NCBI GenBank assembly: GCA_047495785.1
Contig: JBLDXI010000019.1
Span: 3,224,001 to 3,288,000, forward strand
DNA length: 64,000 bases
Direction: 5' to 3'
DNA from: Lepidodermella squamata
Taxonomy: Eukaryota > Gastrotricha
Shown: positions 1-12,377 of the stretch, piece after piece
Layout: each line of letters begins with the position of its first letter
How positions within the stretch are numbered: the stretch's first letter is position 1
Program-made: the position numbers and the translations under genes
The notes under the pieces: model-generated
Seen by the model: the letters and a program-made list of their open reading frames with translations, nothing else
Database searches by the model: none
What the model was told of the DNA's origin: nothing

Positions 1-1020
1 TGCACTAATTAAGAACGAGGGCAGTTGAAGATAACGCGTAGATATTTAGACCCATAAATAGATGGTTGCGGCCTTGATCAATCGCGAATGCCTACTCGTC
101 AGACTCCGCCCAAGTCCAGACAAGAATTAAATTCATAACCAGCCTGGCAATTGAAATCTCGGGCGTGATTCATTAGCCCATTAGAACATTAGATTATTAG
201 GAACTGATTTACGACAGCAAATTACACGGAAGCGGTAACAGTTTACGATTAATAGCTTCTTGATCCGTGTAACTCATTTTATTCTTCGCTAGTAGAAATA
301 CTTGAGCCTTTTGATCATTGGTATCACCAGCTTGAAGGAAATTACCAAGAATCAATCACAAGAAAAAGAGTGACCACCATAGCCGCACGAGCTATTCAAT
401 TTCCGGCCATTATGTCGCGAGCCAGCATCTGAGCCCAAATGTAGAAGCCAACGGTATGTTTGCAGATAGCAGCCGAGCCAAGTTGCGCAATGCATTTTCG
501 CATTCGCTGTCGCTGCACGCCGTGATTTCGTGCTGTGTGCGCCAGGTTGGCCAAACCTCTGTAATCTTGCTGCTGTACCAACATTGATACAAGATTTCCT
601 GAGAAAAAAGTTAGGCTAAGACAAATCTGTTTTATAAGAAGCCTCCACTTACGGAAATATTCGATTTTATCTCCTGAATCACCCTGAGATTCTTTTAATG
701 GTGAGGATGATGCGATTGATGCCACTGCCAAGGATAGGAAAATTGCTTGATGGAAAATTGACTTCATATTAATCGCCATAAAAATGCACAGTTATTGAAT
801 ATGGCATGTTATGGCATGTTATATACGCCGTTTCGTCCTCCTGAGAAGCGAATTTCCTGATTCGATTAGCCGCTGGTTCAATCCGCGTGATCGGTTCAGG
901 GACTTATTATATTTATCGCACCATGCATTCGGCATATTTTTCGAGGATAGCTACCTATACAGTGATTGATTACCTTCAAACGAGACGCAGAAATCGGACA
1001 TGTTTGCGTTCCTTTGTGAT
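1..1020. repeat. segmental duplication, copy 1 (mate at about 2784-4212)
   Basis: Both flanks of the small secreted gene match the other copy. The opening bases of the window (gacccataaatagatg..., tcagactccgcc...) match 2784-2905, and the stretch at about 820-1020 (cgaggatagc, gattaccttcaaacgagac) matches about 4030-4212. The duplicated unit therefore includes the gene and its upstream region. Divergence is moderate outside the second exon. Confidence 0.6.
396..779 (-). CDS. small secreted peptide precursor, family copy 1
   Basis: Two exons (653-779 and 396-598) joined across a 54-nt GT-AG intron in phase 1 give about 109 aa. The start could be this ATG or the one four codons on (MKSIFH). 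The N-terminus is a hydrophobic signal peptide. The mature part has an amphipathic stretch, a basic cluster (QRQRMRK) and then a Cys pair nine residues apart. The intron position is the same in two relatives at 2235-2623 and 3558-3954, which supports the model. The basic processing-like site followed by a disulfide-sized loop would suit a peptide hormone or secreted effector, but I do not recognise the family. The second exon is nearly identical to that of copy 2, while the first exon is diverged. Confidence 0.6.
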   Translation of the reverse strand: MAINMKSIFHQAIFLSLAVASIASSSPLKESQGDSGDKIEYFRKWRLLIKQICLSLTFFSGNLVSMLVQQQDYRGLANLAHTARNHGVQRQRMRKCIAQLGSAAICKHTVGFYIWAQMLARDIMAGN

Positions 1021-2234
1021 ACAAGACACGGCATAATTTAACCGAAACTTCGTTTTATCCGTTATCAAGCAGCTGATGCGGCGCCTACCATCATGTAAAA
1101 ATGATACTCAGATATATGTTATTTATCGTGGAACGGTATTTGAAAGATTTAACCATAAAGAATTTTTGACATCCATCAGGTGTTCTCAATAATATTAAGT
1201 TACATAAAGGTGCCGGCGCTCATTTGCCGGTGATGCCCTTTTTATGAACCAACCAACTGCTTTTAGAGATGATTCATCGAGCGTTTGCCTAATTTTAATA
1301 TCCTTTTCAAATTTATAGTTTCGATTAATCTCTCAATCCAATTGCCGGAAATCGAGGTGGAGTGCTTATTCGATTATCCGTTGCTTCAATTTAGGTGATT
1401 GTTTTGCAGTAATTGCATCACTGAAGTGGTGGCAACTGGCAATGGGGAATCACCTCGCAGTTTCTAGATGAGGTTGTTATGGTGACGACATGCGTCATTT
1501 GTTGCGCCATGAAGCGGTGTCGAATCAGTCATACCTCGCTGCCTTGACAATCATTTAGGAAGGCAGTTTGATCTCCGTCATGCAGATAGCAATACATTTA
1601 CTGGTTGGGCCAAATATTAGTTCCGAACAATTATAGGAATACGGTTCCCACTTATGCAAACTCAATTAGGCCGAATCTCGCAGTTTTTCCTAGATTAACT
1701 AAGATTGTTAGCGTCGTTGAATAACTCGGACTAAGCCAACGTTACTTATGTTTTAAAATGATAGATTGCAAGTTCTTCCTCAGAATTAACGCATCAACAC
1801 GCTTTTTTACCCATCCCCTTACAGCGGACGTGAACACGGTTAAAGCTGAGTTATTCTACGTAGCGTAAACAATATGGCTAACAGGATGGCATGTTCACTA
1901 AGAACGAGGGTTGAATGCGGTCACTCTCGCTGGCAACCTCAATGACAATGCTAAACTGGGGTTTCCGTTCTTCATGACTATAGCTAGGACATTTGGGGCA
2001 TTGGATAGATGAGGATAGAAGAGGGTTATCAATTCTTGACAAATTTGACAAATGACTGTTTTTTTTTGCTTGGACTCTCAAGCAACGTTTTACTCAGGGT
2101 TTGTAACAGTTCTGTTATCAGTTATCAACAATATTGAAATAAAATGATATATATTGTTTAGCAATAGTAGCTCGAGTTTCGAAAGAAAAATTCATCAAGA
2201 GGAGTAGTTCGTTGAAGCATTTGAGATCCCATGC
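1021..2234. other. intergenic, no gene seen
   Basis: I see no supportable ORF, RNA gene or inverted-repeat element in this AT-rich stretch. The 67-aa ORF at 1878-2081 has no family features. Confidence 0.5.
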
Positions 2235-2623
2235 TCAAGCCTGCCGCCTTCGCTTCTCCGCGCGCGTGAATTCCAGAAAATTTTGCAGCCCAGCTACATC
2301 TTTCGCAGCTATCATCGCCAATGCTAATAATTCTGAAAAAGAACAATTATCGAATCAGCATGACGTGTTCCCGATCGAGATACCACACTCGTTGCCACAT
2401 TTGGCTTATATTGGAGCTTACTTAAATCTGTCTTGGACATGGGCTTTTCCAGATGTTGTTGGATCCCATCCAATTGAGATGTTTGCGTTTTAGCTAGCTG
2501 GCTGCTTTCCTCGTCGCTTGAAGATGCTCCCATTGAAGAGAGATTGAGAACAGCTTCTACTCCCGAAAGGCTACATTGCAGCGTTACAATACTCAGCATC
2601 AAATACAATATAAGGGCTGACAT
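2235..2623 (-). CDS. small secreted peptide precursor, divergent family member
   Basis: Exon 1 (2422-2623) encodes a signal peptide beginning MSALILYLML and an acidic, Ser-rich propeptide. The intron is at the same phase-1 position as in the neighbours, with donor GTAAGC and acceptor TTTTTCAG. Exon 2 (2235-2332) encodes a short helix-like segment ending in a basic cluster (EKRRRQA). The total is 99 aa. The pattern around the splice junction (L..L...I...D..GL.NF) resembles copies 1 and 2, but the Cys-containing C-terminus is absent and the protein stops right after the basic cluster. It is a relative that has lost, or never gained, the tail. No function is assigned. Confidence 0.5.
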
Positions 2624-2783
2624 TCCGCAACGAAATGTTGTGTAATTTATTCTTTTGTGCTCTTTACTCGGTGTGTTATAGGCTTTTATAAGGCTCTTCA
2701 GACAATTAATTGTGGGAAAAACTTCGGGACGTGAGTGATGACAGCATGTGCGCATTTAATTTGCTTCATATTTCTGAACATCG

Positions 2784-4212
2784 GGCGCTAATTAAAACTG
2801 AGGGAAAACTGCCATACACTGGAGATGCTCGGACCCATTAATAGATGACCGTGACCCGAATTAACCTGCAGATGCCTACGCATCAGACTCCAGCGAGGTC
2901 CCGGTTGATCCCGGACGTGTCTGATGCCGAGAACAATGGAATTCGAACTTATTCGCGACAGCTATCCCCGTAAGATTACGCGAAATTGCAGCAGAGCAGC
3001 AATTCTGCAGTGGGAAGGGGGCTATAGCCCAGTAGCCTACCTCCGATACCTGATTAGACCAACAAGATGAGTTCAAGAACCTCAAGTGAAATCCAGAACC
3101 CGTGGATTGAAATCCCATCGAAGCAAGTCAATTCTTCGAAGCAAGGGAAGTTTTTCAGTGAGCTTTTGCTAAGCTGGGTTTCAACCAGGGTGCGAAGTAT
3201 CGGGGTACCGTACTCCCAGCTCGAGAGGTATAGGCAAGAAAATTAAAAAATCACAAGCCTTTGGTCCGATAAATTCGGGGCTGACAATACTCAAACGTCG
3301 AACGCACTGTTACAGCTTCTAGTTTGCTATGAAGCTGTGTTTCTGGGAGGTTATTTCCCTGCAGTGCATCCTCTGAAGAAACTGGAAGGGTAATAACCGG
3401 CTACATTGCCTATACAAAATTTCGCTCCGTGCAGCAAATAAATTAATAAATTCTTTGTTTTATTCCTTTTAAAATATGCTTGAGCCAAGGCAGGGAAACA
3501 CTTGAGACTTTTCGATCAATTATAAGTGAACTCTGTAGTTTCACTGTAACAGATTATTCAACTTCCGGCCATTATGTCACGAGCCAGCATCTGAGCCCAA
3601 ATGTAGAAGCCAACTGTATGTTTGCAGATAGCAGCCGAGCCAAGTTGCGCAATGCATTTTCGCATTCGCTGTCGCTGCACGCTGTGATTTCGAGCTGTTT
3701 GCGCTAGGTTGGCCAAACCTCTGTAATCTTGCTGCTGCACCAACTTTGATACAAGGTTTCCTTGAGGAAAAATTGGGTTCAAGAAATGCTCTTTTCTGTT
3801 TATTTGGAAGCTTACTCATAGATTCGATTTTGGCAACTGAATTGTCTTGTGATTCGTCTATTGACTTCGATAAACATGATGCGATTGATGGCAGAACCAG
3901 GTATAAAATAAGCAATGGAGCATAATGATAGGGCATCGATTTCATTGCAAGCATCCTTAAAAACTCAATTTTTTCGAATGAAAAATTATATGGCATTCAT
4001 TTCTCAACTTATAAACCATATCGCGTCACCTCGAGCCTATAATTCGATTAACTGCTGTTTTGTTCAAACTAATCAGCTACGGGACGATTCGTAATTATCA
4101 GACCATGTACTCGGCTGAGTTTTCGAGGTTAGCATCAGCCTAATTAGGTGACTAATTACCTCCATAAACGAGACGCTCAAGATATTGGGCACGCGTTTGC
4201 GTGTCCGTATTC
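2784..4212. repeat. segmental duplication, copy 2 (mate at about 1-1020)
   Basis: Both ends align with the first kilobase of the window as described there. The unit is longer here because of about 500 bp of extra sequence at roughly 2910-3480. Confidence 0.6.
3558..3954 (-). CDS. small secreted peptide precursor, family copy 2
   Basis: Exon 1 (3816-3954) starts at MLAMKS or, three codons on, at MKS, and encodes a signal peptide and short propeptide. A 55-nt intron in phase 1 (donor GTAAGC, acceptor TCAAG) leads to exon 2 (3558-3760). The total is about 113 aa. Exon 2 matches copy 1 almost base for base, including the basic cluster QRQRMRK, the Cys pair and the C-terminus ARDIMAG. The first exons share little beyond length and signal-peptide character. 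The upstream region is also duplicated, so expression is probably similar. Function is unknown; a secreted peptide hormone or effector is an inference. Confidence 0.6.
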
Positions 4213-4790
4213 CGAGAAAATTACTCAAATTACAGCATTCCAGTGCCACTTTCATTAACAACATTTTTCAATCCCAATCTCTTTTTTGGCCCGGCTGGTT
4301 CAATTCAACTGCGACCCCTTAATAATGTCAATAGACAACGATTTTTCCATCAAGCGTGACACTTTTCGGCCGCTTTCAAAGAACACGTTGAACGTCCCTC
4401 ATTTTTTATTCATTTGATTTATATCCAAAAACCGTGATGCCTGAATAGCAAAAAGCCCTCCTATTGAGAGTTGCCTCGATCAAGTCATTTGGGTGGTTTT
4501 CCACAATTTGAAAAAAATTCTAAAATTCATAAAAATTCGGCAAACATATTTTGAAAATGTAACTGCAATTTTTAGTAATATTTCGAATTTTTCATAATTT
4601 TCCGAAATTTTTGCGATTTTATTTCGATTTTATTTCTGAATATTTTGTTAATTTATCCGGGGCCGTTCGTTTTACAGTTTCACGAGTGGTTAGCAACCAC
4701 CTTACGAACCCCTCGAGCGTAAAAAAGTTGCGGTTCACATGTTTTTATACCAAAAATTTCGTATACTCGAAAGAAGGACGCGAGCTAAAA
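4213..4790. other. upstream region of zinc-finger gene, nothing specific seen
   Basis: AT-rich, with runs such as ttttcataattttccg. I could not place a TATA box or transcription start with confidence. Confidence 0.4.
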
Positions 4791-7052
4791 ATGAACCCGC
4801 CGACAACGCCAATAGGTGACGAGGATGATGACGCCTCGCCATTGGCGACTGCTAATTGCGACGAAGTCGAGCAGCAGCAGCGAACAAATTTGCTACTGCT
4901 ATTCAACCGAATGCAGGAGAATAGCAGCGTCAGAATACCGACGGTTCGGATTGAACCGGGCACGCCGCCGATAGCTGGCAGCAGTCGGCCGCATTCATCT
5001 TTCAGCCACCCTAATGAGGTCATCGAAACCCTCGTCGAGTTCCGGCGGCCTTCGACTGCCTCGTCGAGTTCGAGCGTGATTCGGCCGAAAAAAACGCGAC
5101 AGGGCCTTGATACCAAAGAATCGACATGGACCCTGCCCCCGTTGTCATCAAATGGCCAGCGAGAAATGCGACGAGACTCGAAGTCATCCGTCCAGTCCCT
5201 CTTCGTTGTCTCATCAAGTTCCAGCGCTAAACTAAGCGCAGAGTCCGAGAATATGTCCCCGAATGAAGAAACAATGCCGAAAGAGCTGAAATCAATCAAG
5301 CGGAACCAATTAATCGGGGGAGATACCTCGTGGATCGACTCTATCCTATCTCGAAGCCCGACCCTGGGGGTTAAAGGATCGAAGGAAATGACGACTATGC
5401 TGATTGAGGGATGTGAAGATCGAGGCCCGAGTCGGTTAGCGACCTTCATGCAGTCGAAAATGGACTTTGAACCAGCGAATCGAAGCGTGTCACGCATGAT
5501 GGCCCTCGCGGCTGAGACAAGCCCGTTACCAGCTATGCCTGTCCCAGCTACGGCTCTTCAGGGCTCTGTCGATTTCCGGCAATGCCGCTGGGACCTGTGT
5601 CACATGAAGTGTTTCCAAAATGTTGACAACTTAGTGAGGCATGTAATTAATGATCACGTGATTAAGGACAATACATGCCAACAAATGACTCTTGTCGACT
5701 CAAATGAAGGATCAACACTTCAAGTCACTGGCAAATCGACCGAACAATCACCACCGAATCAGCAAGTCAGGCGGAAATTGTTTGTATGCAAATGGGCTGA
5801 TTGCAGCCGGAAGGGTGTCCCATTCACGGCCAGGTACAAGCTGGTCAACCACATCCGAATTCATACGGGCGAGAAGCCTGTTAAATGTTCGGTGAGTTTC
5901 AGCCGGAAAAAATCGGGACGAATGAGATATTACAAGCCGTGTTTGTTTCCGAAAATTGCGCGCGTGACCTTGACCCCCGCACACTTAATTAGCCCCGACA
6001 CTCCCTCGCGCGCACTCGCTTCTTTCTAAATTTGATTGCGATATGGCGTGTAATATCTCGTTCGTCTCGCGCGTTTATAAATAATTAATTGAAACCATAT
6101 TTTTTAATATTTTGTCCCAATTTTTTCATATAATGGACAAAAAGTTCCCGTCGTGCGAGAAGGCTTTCACGAGTTCTGAGAGTTTGAAGATTCACATCAC
6201 CTCACACACGGGTGACCGGCCGTACGGATGTGATAATTGCGACAAGACCTTTTCGAATCGAAGCGATAGATCGCGACATAAACGGACGCATGTTGCCCAG
6301 AAGCCGTTCGCTTGCAACTACCCAGGGTGCGATAAACGGTACACGGATCCGAGTTCGCTGAGGAAACATTCGAAAATTCATTCAGCGCCTGGTTCGAATG
6401 GTCTGGCGGGTAGCAGTGAAGCGAGCTACGGCAGTAGCACTGTTAGCCCGATATCCAAATTCTCGGTAAAACTTTAATCTTTAAACTTACCCATTTTTTG
6501 ATAAATAAAAAATAGTTAACATCTTTCGAAAATTTAAATTTTTCTAATTTTTTGAAAATTAATTTCTTAATTTTTTATTTTGAAGTTTGAATTTTTTGAA
6601 AATAACGTTTTTGGATTTTGAATTGAAATTCGAAAAATCTGAATTTTTTTTCATTTTTAAAAATTAAAAATTTTCACTTGTAATTTTTTCAATTGTTTTT
6701 TAATTTTTTCTAGGATTTCAACACCCCTCAAGTTCCGGCTTTGCTGCATCCAAACCAGGCTGTTCGCGAAGGTCTTGTCGCACCCTGTTTGACCGTCCAC
6801 TCCCTTCAAACCGCAAGTCTACCCGGCCAACCGACCCCGGAACAAGCCGCCGCTGCTCTGTCCCACCTCATCAGCCAGCATCATTATAGTCAGCAGAATT
6901 TCCACACGCAAATCGCACAGCCGTTGACTAACATCATCGCCTCATCACCCTATCACCCTAATGTTAGGCTGCCGTTCAGCGGCTATGTCACCCCGCCTGT
7001 CCCCCTCCTCGTTATCGACGGCATTTCAGCCCAGGCTGCTGCTCGATTCTAA
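4791..7052 (+). CDS. GLIS/GLI-like C2H2 zinc-finger transcription factor
   Basis: Exons 4791-5891, 6145-6465 and 6714-7052 join in phase 0 and give about 586 aa. A long Ser/Thr/Pro-rich N-terminus precedes five tandem C2H2 fingers at about residues 260-460. The first is divergent (CRWDLC...HVINDH). The second (CKWADC...[17 protein letters not shown]) is typical of the GLIS/GLI/ZIC superfamily. The last ends [12 protein letters not shown], a GLIS hallmark. Intron 1 splits the third finger between its Cys residues, and joining restores C-x4-C spacing. The acceptor is a weak AAAAG. The tail is Gln/Pro/His-rich. It should be a nuclear DNA-binding regulator. Assignment to GLIS rather than GLI rests on the [11 protein letters not shown] and SNSSDR-like motifs (here [13 protein letters not shown]). 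Confidence 0.8.
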
Positions 7053-7146
7053 CAATTTTGAATAATTATAATTGCTAATGACAGATTCTAGCCCAGTGAT
7101 TGATTTTACGTAATTTGATACTGCGTATTTCTAATCAAAGAAATTG

Positions 7147-7152
7147 AATAAA
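7147..7152 (+). terminator. polyadenylation signal AATAAA
   Basis: Canonical hexamer about 95 nt after the zinc-finger stop codon. Confidence 0.5.
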
Positions 7153-8961
7153 AAAATCCTAAATTGGACCGTTATCCGCGGATACGACGTAATGTCACTG
7201 ATGTCACTCTCTAGTCACACTTAATTTCACGGAATCCGGGATAATAATAACTCGTCATCGATGCGGCGGCAGTGCGCTCAGAAATTCCTAGTGCGATTTG
7301 TGCGCACCCTCGATTAATATGATAGCGCAATTATGATATAGGATAGCGCAATTCCATAATGAGTGGGATACGAGTAGTTGATTGAATGATTCTGTATAAT
7401 AGCACACTTCTGACTGATAAAAATCGGTTAGATGACGGACGGATGGATCAAAACCCACGCCACGCAGCGACATATTCATGGGCGGATTTTATAAATAATT
7501 CGAGATTTTATTTCCCACTAAGCCTAAATCCTAAAGATGAATTATTTTTATTAATTTTTCTAATTCTTTGACTTGTTTTTTTCTAAAATCAATCGATGTC
7601 TTTGTTTCTAATCACTGACGTGATCTGAAAATCTCTTTTTTATTAAAAATTCGTGGCAAAAGCTTATCTTTTGACATTTTATTATTATTTTCAAAATAAA
7701 CAAAGGGTTTAACCGAGACCACAAAAATAAGTAATATACTTGTATAGCATTATTTAGGATTTAAGGTAAAAATATATTAAAAATATTGCGCGGTTCTTTT
7801 TACGCGGCAATCGAATCCCCGATGGCGGCTGATTTCCCCCCCCCCATCGTTTTCAGACCTGATTTTGCGTGCAAACGATTCGCGACATAAATAATGCTTT
7901 CCAGCTATTGCGTATCTTCCATTTATTACCCGTGCGATGATTAGCGTGGGATGATTGATAATTTCCCCCTGGGATTTTAAAGAGGATACCTAGAATTTTA
8001 AATATGTAATAATTCTCGACCTTTTTCAGTCGAAAAAATTAAACCCGAAATTGCGCATGAATAATTAAAATTTAATTTTTTGGCTAATATTTTGTAGGTT
8101 ATAAAGCGAAAAAATGAATTAATGAAACGCCAGGCTAATAGTATATATGTTAAAGGAATTCCTATTTCTAAGGGTTTAGGATTACTATAAATAGCCAAAT
8201 AAGCAAGCCCTTTACCTACATTTTCCCGTTCATACTAAAATATGTCATATTTCGTATTAAAAAAGTGCGTATTTTTTGCGAGGGCTTTTATTGGTACTTC
8301 ACATTTTTCATCAATCGAAAATCTATACGGCTTCTGCATGTCACTTAGGGCTAATAGTAGCTGCTGTGTGGGCCGCCATCAAACCCACGAATATAGCTCA
8401 GTTTTCTTCCTATTATAAGACTCAGACGTCGATTTTCATCAGCAGCTAATTAACCGCGAGAAACTTTTTTTCCCAAAATTATGGGTCGATTTTTTTCAAT
8501 CTCAGAAGTAGTGCACACTTCTGAAATGACGCCTTTTTATTGCAATGAAATATTTCGATTGTTTCGCCCTGTTATTGCCAACTTTTTTTCATGAATGAGC
8601 TACGCTTCAGCGAACGCACAGATTCGCGCACTTTTGACGCGTTAATTTGATGGTGTCATCAATCAGGCGTAAATAACCCTGAGGCTCGGTTTTTTTTCGT
8701 CTGTTTTTTCGCATCTTCCGCAACCAGGAATCACTTGCTTTGATTTCCTTCGCTTTTATAATCAATTTATCGACGACACACACAGTCACATGTGGGCTCC
8801 CCCGCATGGATGCGTCTTTTTTTATGTTTTCCTGCCCTGCTAAATGCTTCCTTTATCTTTAAATCGTAATAAAAAATGAAACATCATCGTAAAAAAAATT
8901 AGAAGAACAGTTTTTGTCCTGACATGAAGACTTTTGAATTTGTCGATAGATTTTTACTTCA
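7153..8961. other. intergenic, no gene seen
   Basis: AT-rich sequence with a poly-C tract near 7840. The short ORFs here (for example 8607-8807 minus) lack homology cues. Part may be regulatory sequence for the flanking genes. Confidence 0.5.
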
Positions 8962-9584
8962 ATGAATACATGCGACGATAATATGGCCGGTGTATCTCGG
9001 CTAAGTCGGTCTATTTTGACAATATCGATGATGCTTTATGGAGCCACCTTATCGGTAAATTTAAAAAAAAAATTGAAATTTTGATTTTCAATTTTTTTAA
9101 TAATATTGAAATTTATAACAAAGTATTATTCATATTTTTCTAGGCAGCGTATTCACAGTGGCAAGGCAAAACTGATCGGTCAAGCGTGACGGCCTATGCA
9201 AGCAACGATGCGTTAAATTCGATTGAAATTTCACCCTCAGAAGAATCTTGCCAAGCCATAGCCGATTCTAACCAGTGCATAGCCGCCGGCTGCTGCCTCA
9301 TTCAGTACCTTCGCCCAGCCGGCTACACTCGCCGCCTCATGACCGTGACCGAGTGCGTCGCGCCGCTGCTCGACGCGGACACGTGCCTTCGATTCAGCTC
9401 TGAAACGCGGCATATCAAGCGGTATCTCGTTAAAACGGCCGGGCCAACGCGACAACTAGCATCTATGATGTGCCCGTGCCAGCCTGGGTTCGAATGTCCT
9501 ATTGAACCTGGCGACATTGCGTCGACTTGCCAGGCGAAACCAACTAGCGAGCCGTTGGTTACAGTTTCCAATTTCAAACAATGA
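8962..9584 (+). CDS. secreted ten-cysteine protein, prokineticin/astakine-like
   Basis: Two exons (8962-9054, 9144-9584) join in phase 0 and give about 177 aa. A second in-frame ATG at 8983 would start closer to the hydrophobic signal segment (RSILTISMMLYGATLS). The mature part has exactly ten cysteines, ordered C-x6-C-x4-CC-...-C-...-C-...-CPC-x4-F-x-C-...-C. That spacing, with the CC and CPC pairs, is the prokineticin/astakine/Dickkopf-type colipase-like fold. In arthropods astakines are secreted cytokines and in vertebrates prokineticins are GPCR ligands; here only the fold is suggested. The region between Cys 6 and CPC is longer than usual. Confidence 0.6.
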
Positions 9585-9897
9585 TTTTTCTGGGAGAAAA
9601 ATCAGGGCGAAAAAATATTATGTAAATTTCAGTTTCAAACCGGCATGCTTCTACTCGTCTATTTGACATTTATTATTTGTTACAATATTTTCTGTTGGAA
9701 CTTGAAGTTGATAAAAATGAGAAAAAATAAAACTGAAACGAGCGGAAATATAGACTTTTGTTCAATGACCCGATTTTGGACAAAGTAAAGCAACAATTTT
9801 CTGATTTTATTTAAAATTAATTTTTTTAGGAATAAAATCGAAGTTATATTAATTGCATTGATAGAATTATTTGCATCATTTTTGTCTCTGATAGCGT
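9585..9897. other. intergenic between convergent genes
   Basis: Holds the 3' ends of the secreted ten-Cys gene and the NHL-like gene. An aataaa lies near 9726 for the plus-strand gene. Nothing else seen. Confidence 0.4.
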
Positions 9898-12377
9898 TTA
9901 TTTATTTTTTTCGCGGGCGAAGGTGAGTCGCACGATGCGACGCGCGCCGAAGTTGCCGAACGGGCCGCATAGACCGGCCAGGATCATAGGCTGGTCGTTG
10001 CTCGACGTTACGACAGCGACGCATTTTAGCGTGGAGAAAATGTCTGTTAATATGACCAGCTCGTCATCGACGGGGTCCAGAGCTGTACTGCCATCAGCAG
10101 CGAAAGGGAAAATCTAAAAAAAAATAGCAGAAAATTGAGAAAAATTGGGAAAAATCGTAAAATTCAAAATTCAAATTATTGCAGTCAAAATCAACGCCAG
10201 GTTAATACCTAATTCCTATACATCTTATTTTCAAACTCAAGTCTTTACAGGATCTTGCTTGTTTTATGTTCTATATTAGCATGTCAAATCAATAGATCTC
10301 GAAATTTGCGCTATTAGCGATCACTTTACGCGTTACACTTAAGCCCGCGGAGCCGATATCGATTTCAAGTATCGATTTTACAAATCAGTGATTTTTCCGA
10401 TACCGGCAACTAGGGAGCCAATATAGATATTATTATACAAGCCAGATGATTCCAGGTAGTTTAAAGTTTAGATGTAAAATGGGGTTCACAGAAATGAAAA
10501 ATTTGAACATTTGAACATAGTAGGCCGGATCCACAGGGTCAAAGTACAATTCTAAAAATAGCGCGAGATATAAAAAATAGAACTTTCCGATTTTCAGATT
10601 TTTCAGGGTCTATTTTTTCATCTACTAGCGGAATATTGTTTTTTCAGTAAGAAATTCAATTAAAAATGAAATAGAAAGGAATTTTACAACGAATGAGTCG
10701 ATTTTCCGCGAGCAGATGAAATAGACCCTGATTTCAAGCAATTCAGAAATTCCAGTATTAAAATAGTCCGGCATCCTCTAAATAAATGTTAATAATCTGA
10801 AGAATTCGAAAAATTTGAACAAAATTCTGACTGCTAACTGCACGGACCTCATAGCGCGAATCAGGGTTTGGACCTTACGGGACCCGGCGTATAATGAAAA
10901 TATCGGAATATTGAGTCTTAGAATGTATTATTGAAGCCCTAAATTTAGACCCAACTTTCACGAAAAAAGTTATTAAGGATTAAGGAAGCTTTTCAAATCT
11001 AAGTTACCTGTATTCTTTGATTTTTGTCATCAGCGACTAGAAGATTGCCAGCCGGGTCAAAGTGGACACCCTGCGGTTTCATCAACGCCCCGCGTTTCGT
11101 GCCCTTCACCGCTAGCGTTGAAATCACCTCGAACTGCACGGAATTCGTATTGCCAAATCCCAACGAATTGCGCGAATATTTCAATTTCAGCTGCGTCAGG
11201 GTCGAATTCGATTTATCGCTAACAACTAACATTGGCTTCGATGACCCGCGTAAATCGAGATGAAGTGCAACTTTATACGGCGAAATCGATTGCGTGACCG
11301 GGGTTGAAAATCGAATTTCAGTTAGCTTTTTCGGCTGTTGTAAATTGCTGGTCGACCAGGCTGTTACGCAGTCGCTGTTGCAAACATAGAGAACACTGCT
11401 TTCAGAGTCGCAGGCCAGCCCGTGATATTGCTCGTTCTGGTTGACCGGTGACGCTTGAATGAACACAACTAATCGGGTTGTTTTATTCGCCCGCGAATCC
11501 GACTCCATTTCGGCGATTTTCGCGTATTGCACCGAGTTGAAATTTACAGTGAAAAAAATTGCGCTGTGAAGCGAATCGTAAGCAGCGTGACGGATTTTCG
11601 TAGGTTGTGACTCGTCGAAGGGCTGGGGCGGTACGACTCGGCCTGTCCATTCGACGCGGGGTGCTCCGTTCGAGTTGTTTTCCAGCGCGACAATCTCGCC
11701 GTTGAAGCAAATGACGGCGGTTGAGCGACGCGCTTTCATCGGCAGCAGTTCTTTGATGCGTGACGGCGCGGTGTAGCAAGGCTCGCCTAGCGAGTCGAAC
11801 CACTGCCAGTATCGAAGCTTGTCGAAAACTCCAGCATCCTAGAAATATCGTAAAATTCCATTAAATATGCAAAATAATTGTGAAAATGTAGGTATTTCCA
11901 GCCTTTCGCATTTTTTCTAAAACAAATGGATTAAACTTAACAATAATTTGTTAATTAATTATGTATTTTTGACCATAAATGTGTAAAAAACTTCAAAAAT
12001 TGAAGACTCAAACTCTAAATTTGAATCTTCAGCCCACATTTTTTCCTAGTTTCAACATATATTTTTTATATGTATTAAAAAATGTCATAAAGTCGTAAGA
12101 AATTTTGAAAAATCCCGACAAATTCCAATCATAGCAGTTATTTTGTCGAGCAATTTTGGAACCTTACACGTGTTACCGTGCAAATTTCTGAACGAGTTTG
12201 AAACTTCGACCCTTATTGCACTAAATAAATTATACAGATAAAACTTAGGACCTTCAAGCCGCTCATGCGTTTTGCTTGTCGACCGCGCCGTTTCAACCAG
12301 TTCGGCATCGACGATGACGATTTCCCAGAATTGCCGCTGGTCGAAAAACGCCTGCCGCTTTCATCGCCGTTTTGCAT
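9898..12377 (-). CDS. NHL-repeat-like beta-propeller protein
   Basis: Three exons (12252-12377, 11008-11838, 9898-10113), all joined in phase 0, give about 390 aa. The short N-terminus is basic and Ser-rich without a signal peptide (GRRFSTSGNSGKSSSS). The middle holds beta-propeller blades. The clearest is GVHFDPAGNLLVADDKNQRI, which matches the NHL consensus of a GV.....GN..VAD..N.RIQ block. The second intron interrupts that blade directly after RIQ. NHL propellers bind RNA or proteins, often as the C-terminal part of TRIM-NHL proteins, but no RING or B-box is visible here. Exon 1 is the least certain part. Confidence 0.6.

Noticed and set aside
4745-5497. 250-aa minus-strand ORF
   Set aside because: Antisense shadow of the zinc-finger gene's first exon; no family features.
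8607-8807. 66-aa minus-strand ORF
   Set aside because: Isolated, Lys/Arg-rich from AT-rich DNA, no support.
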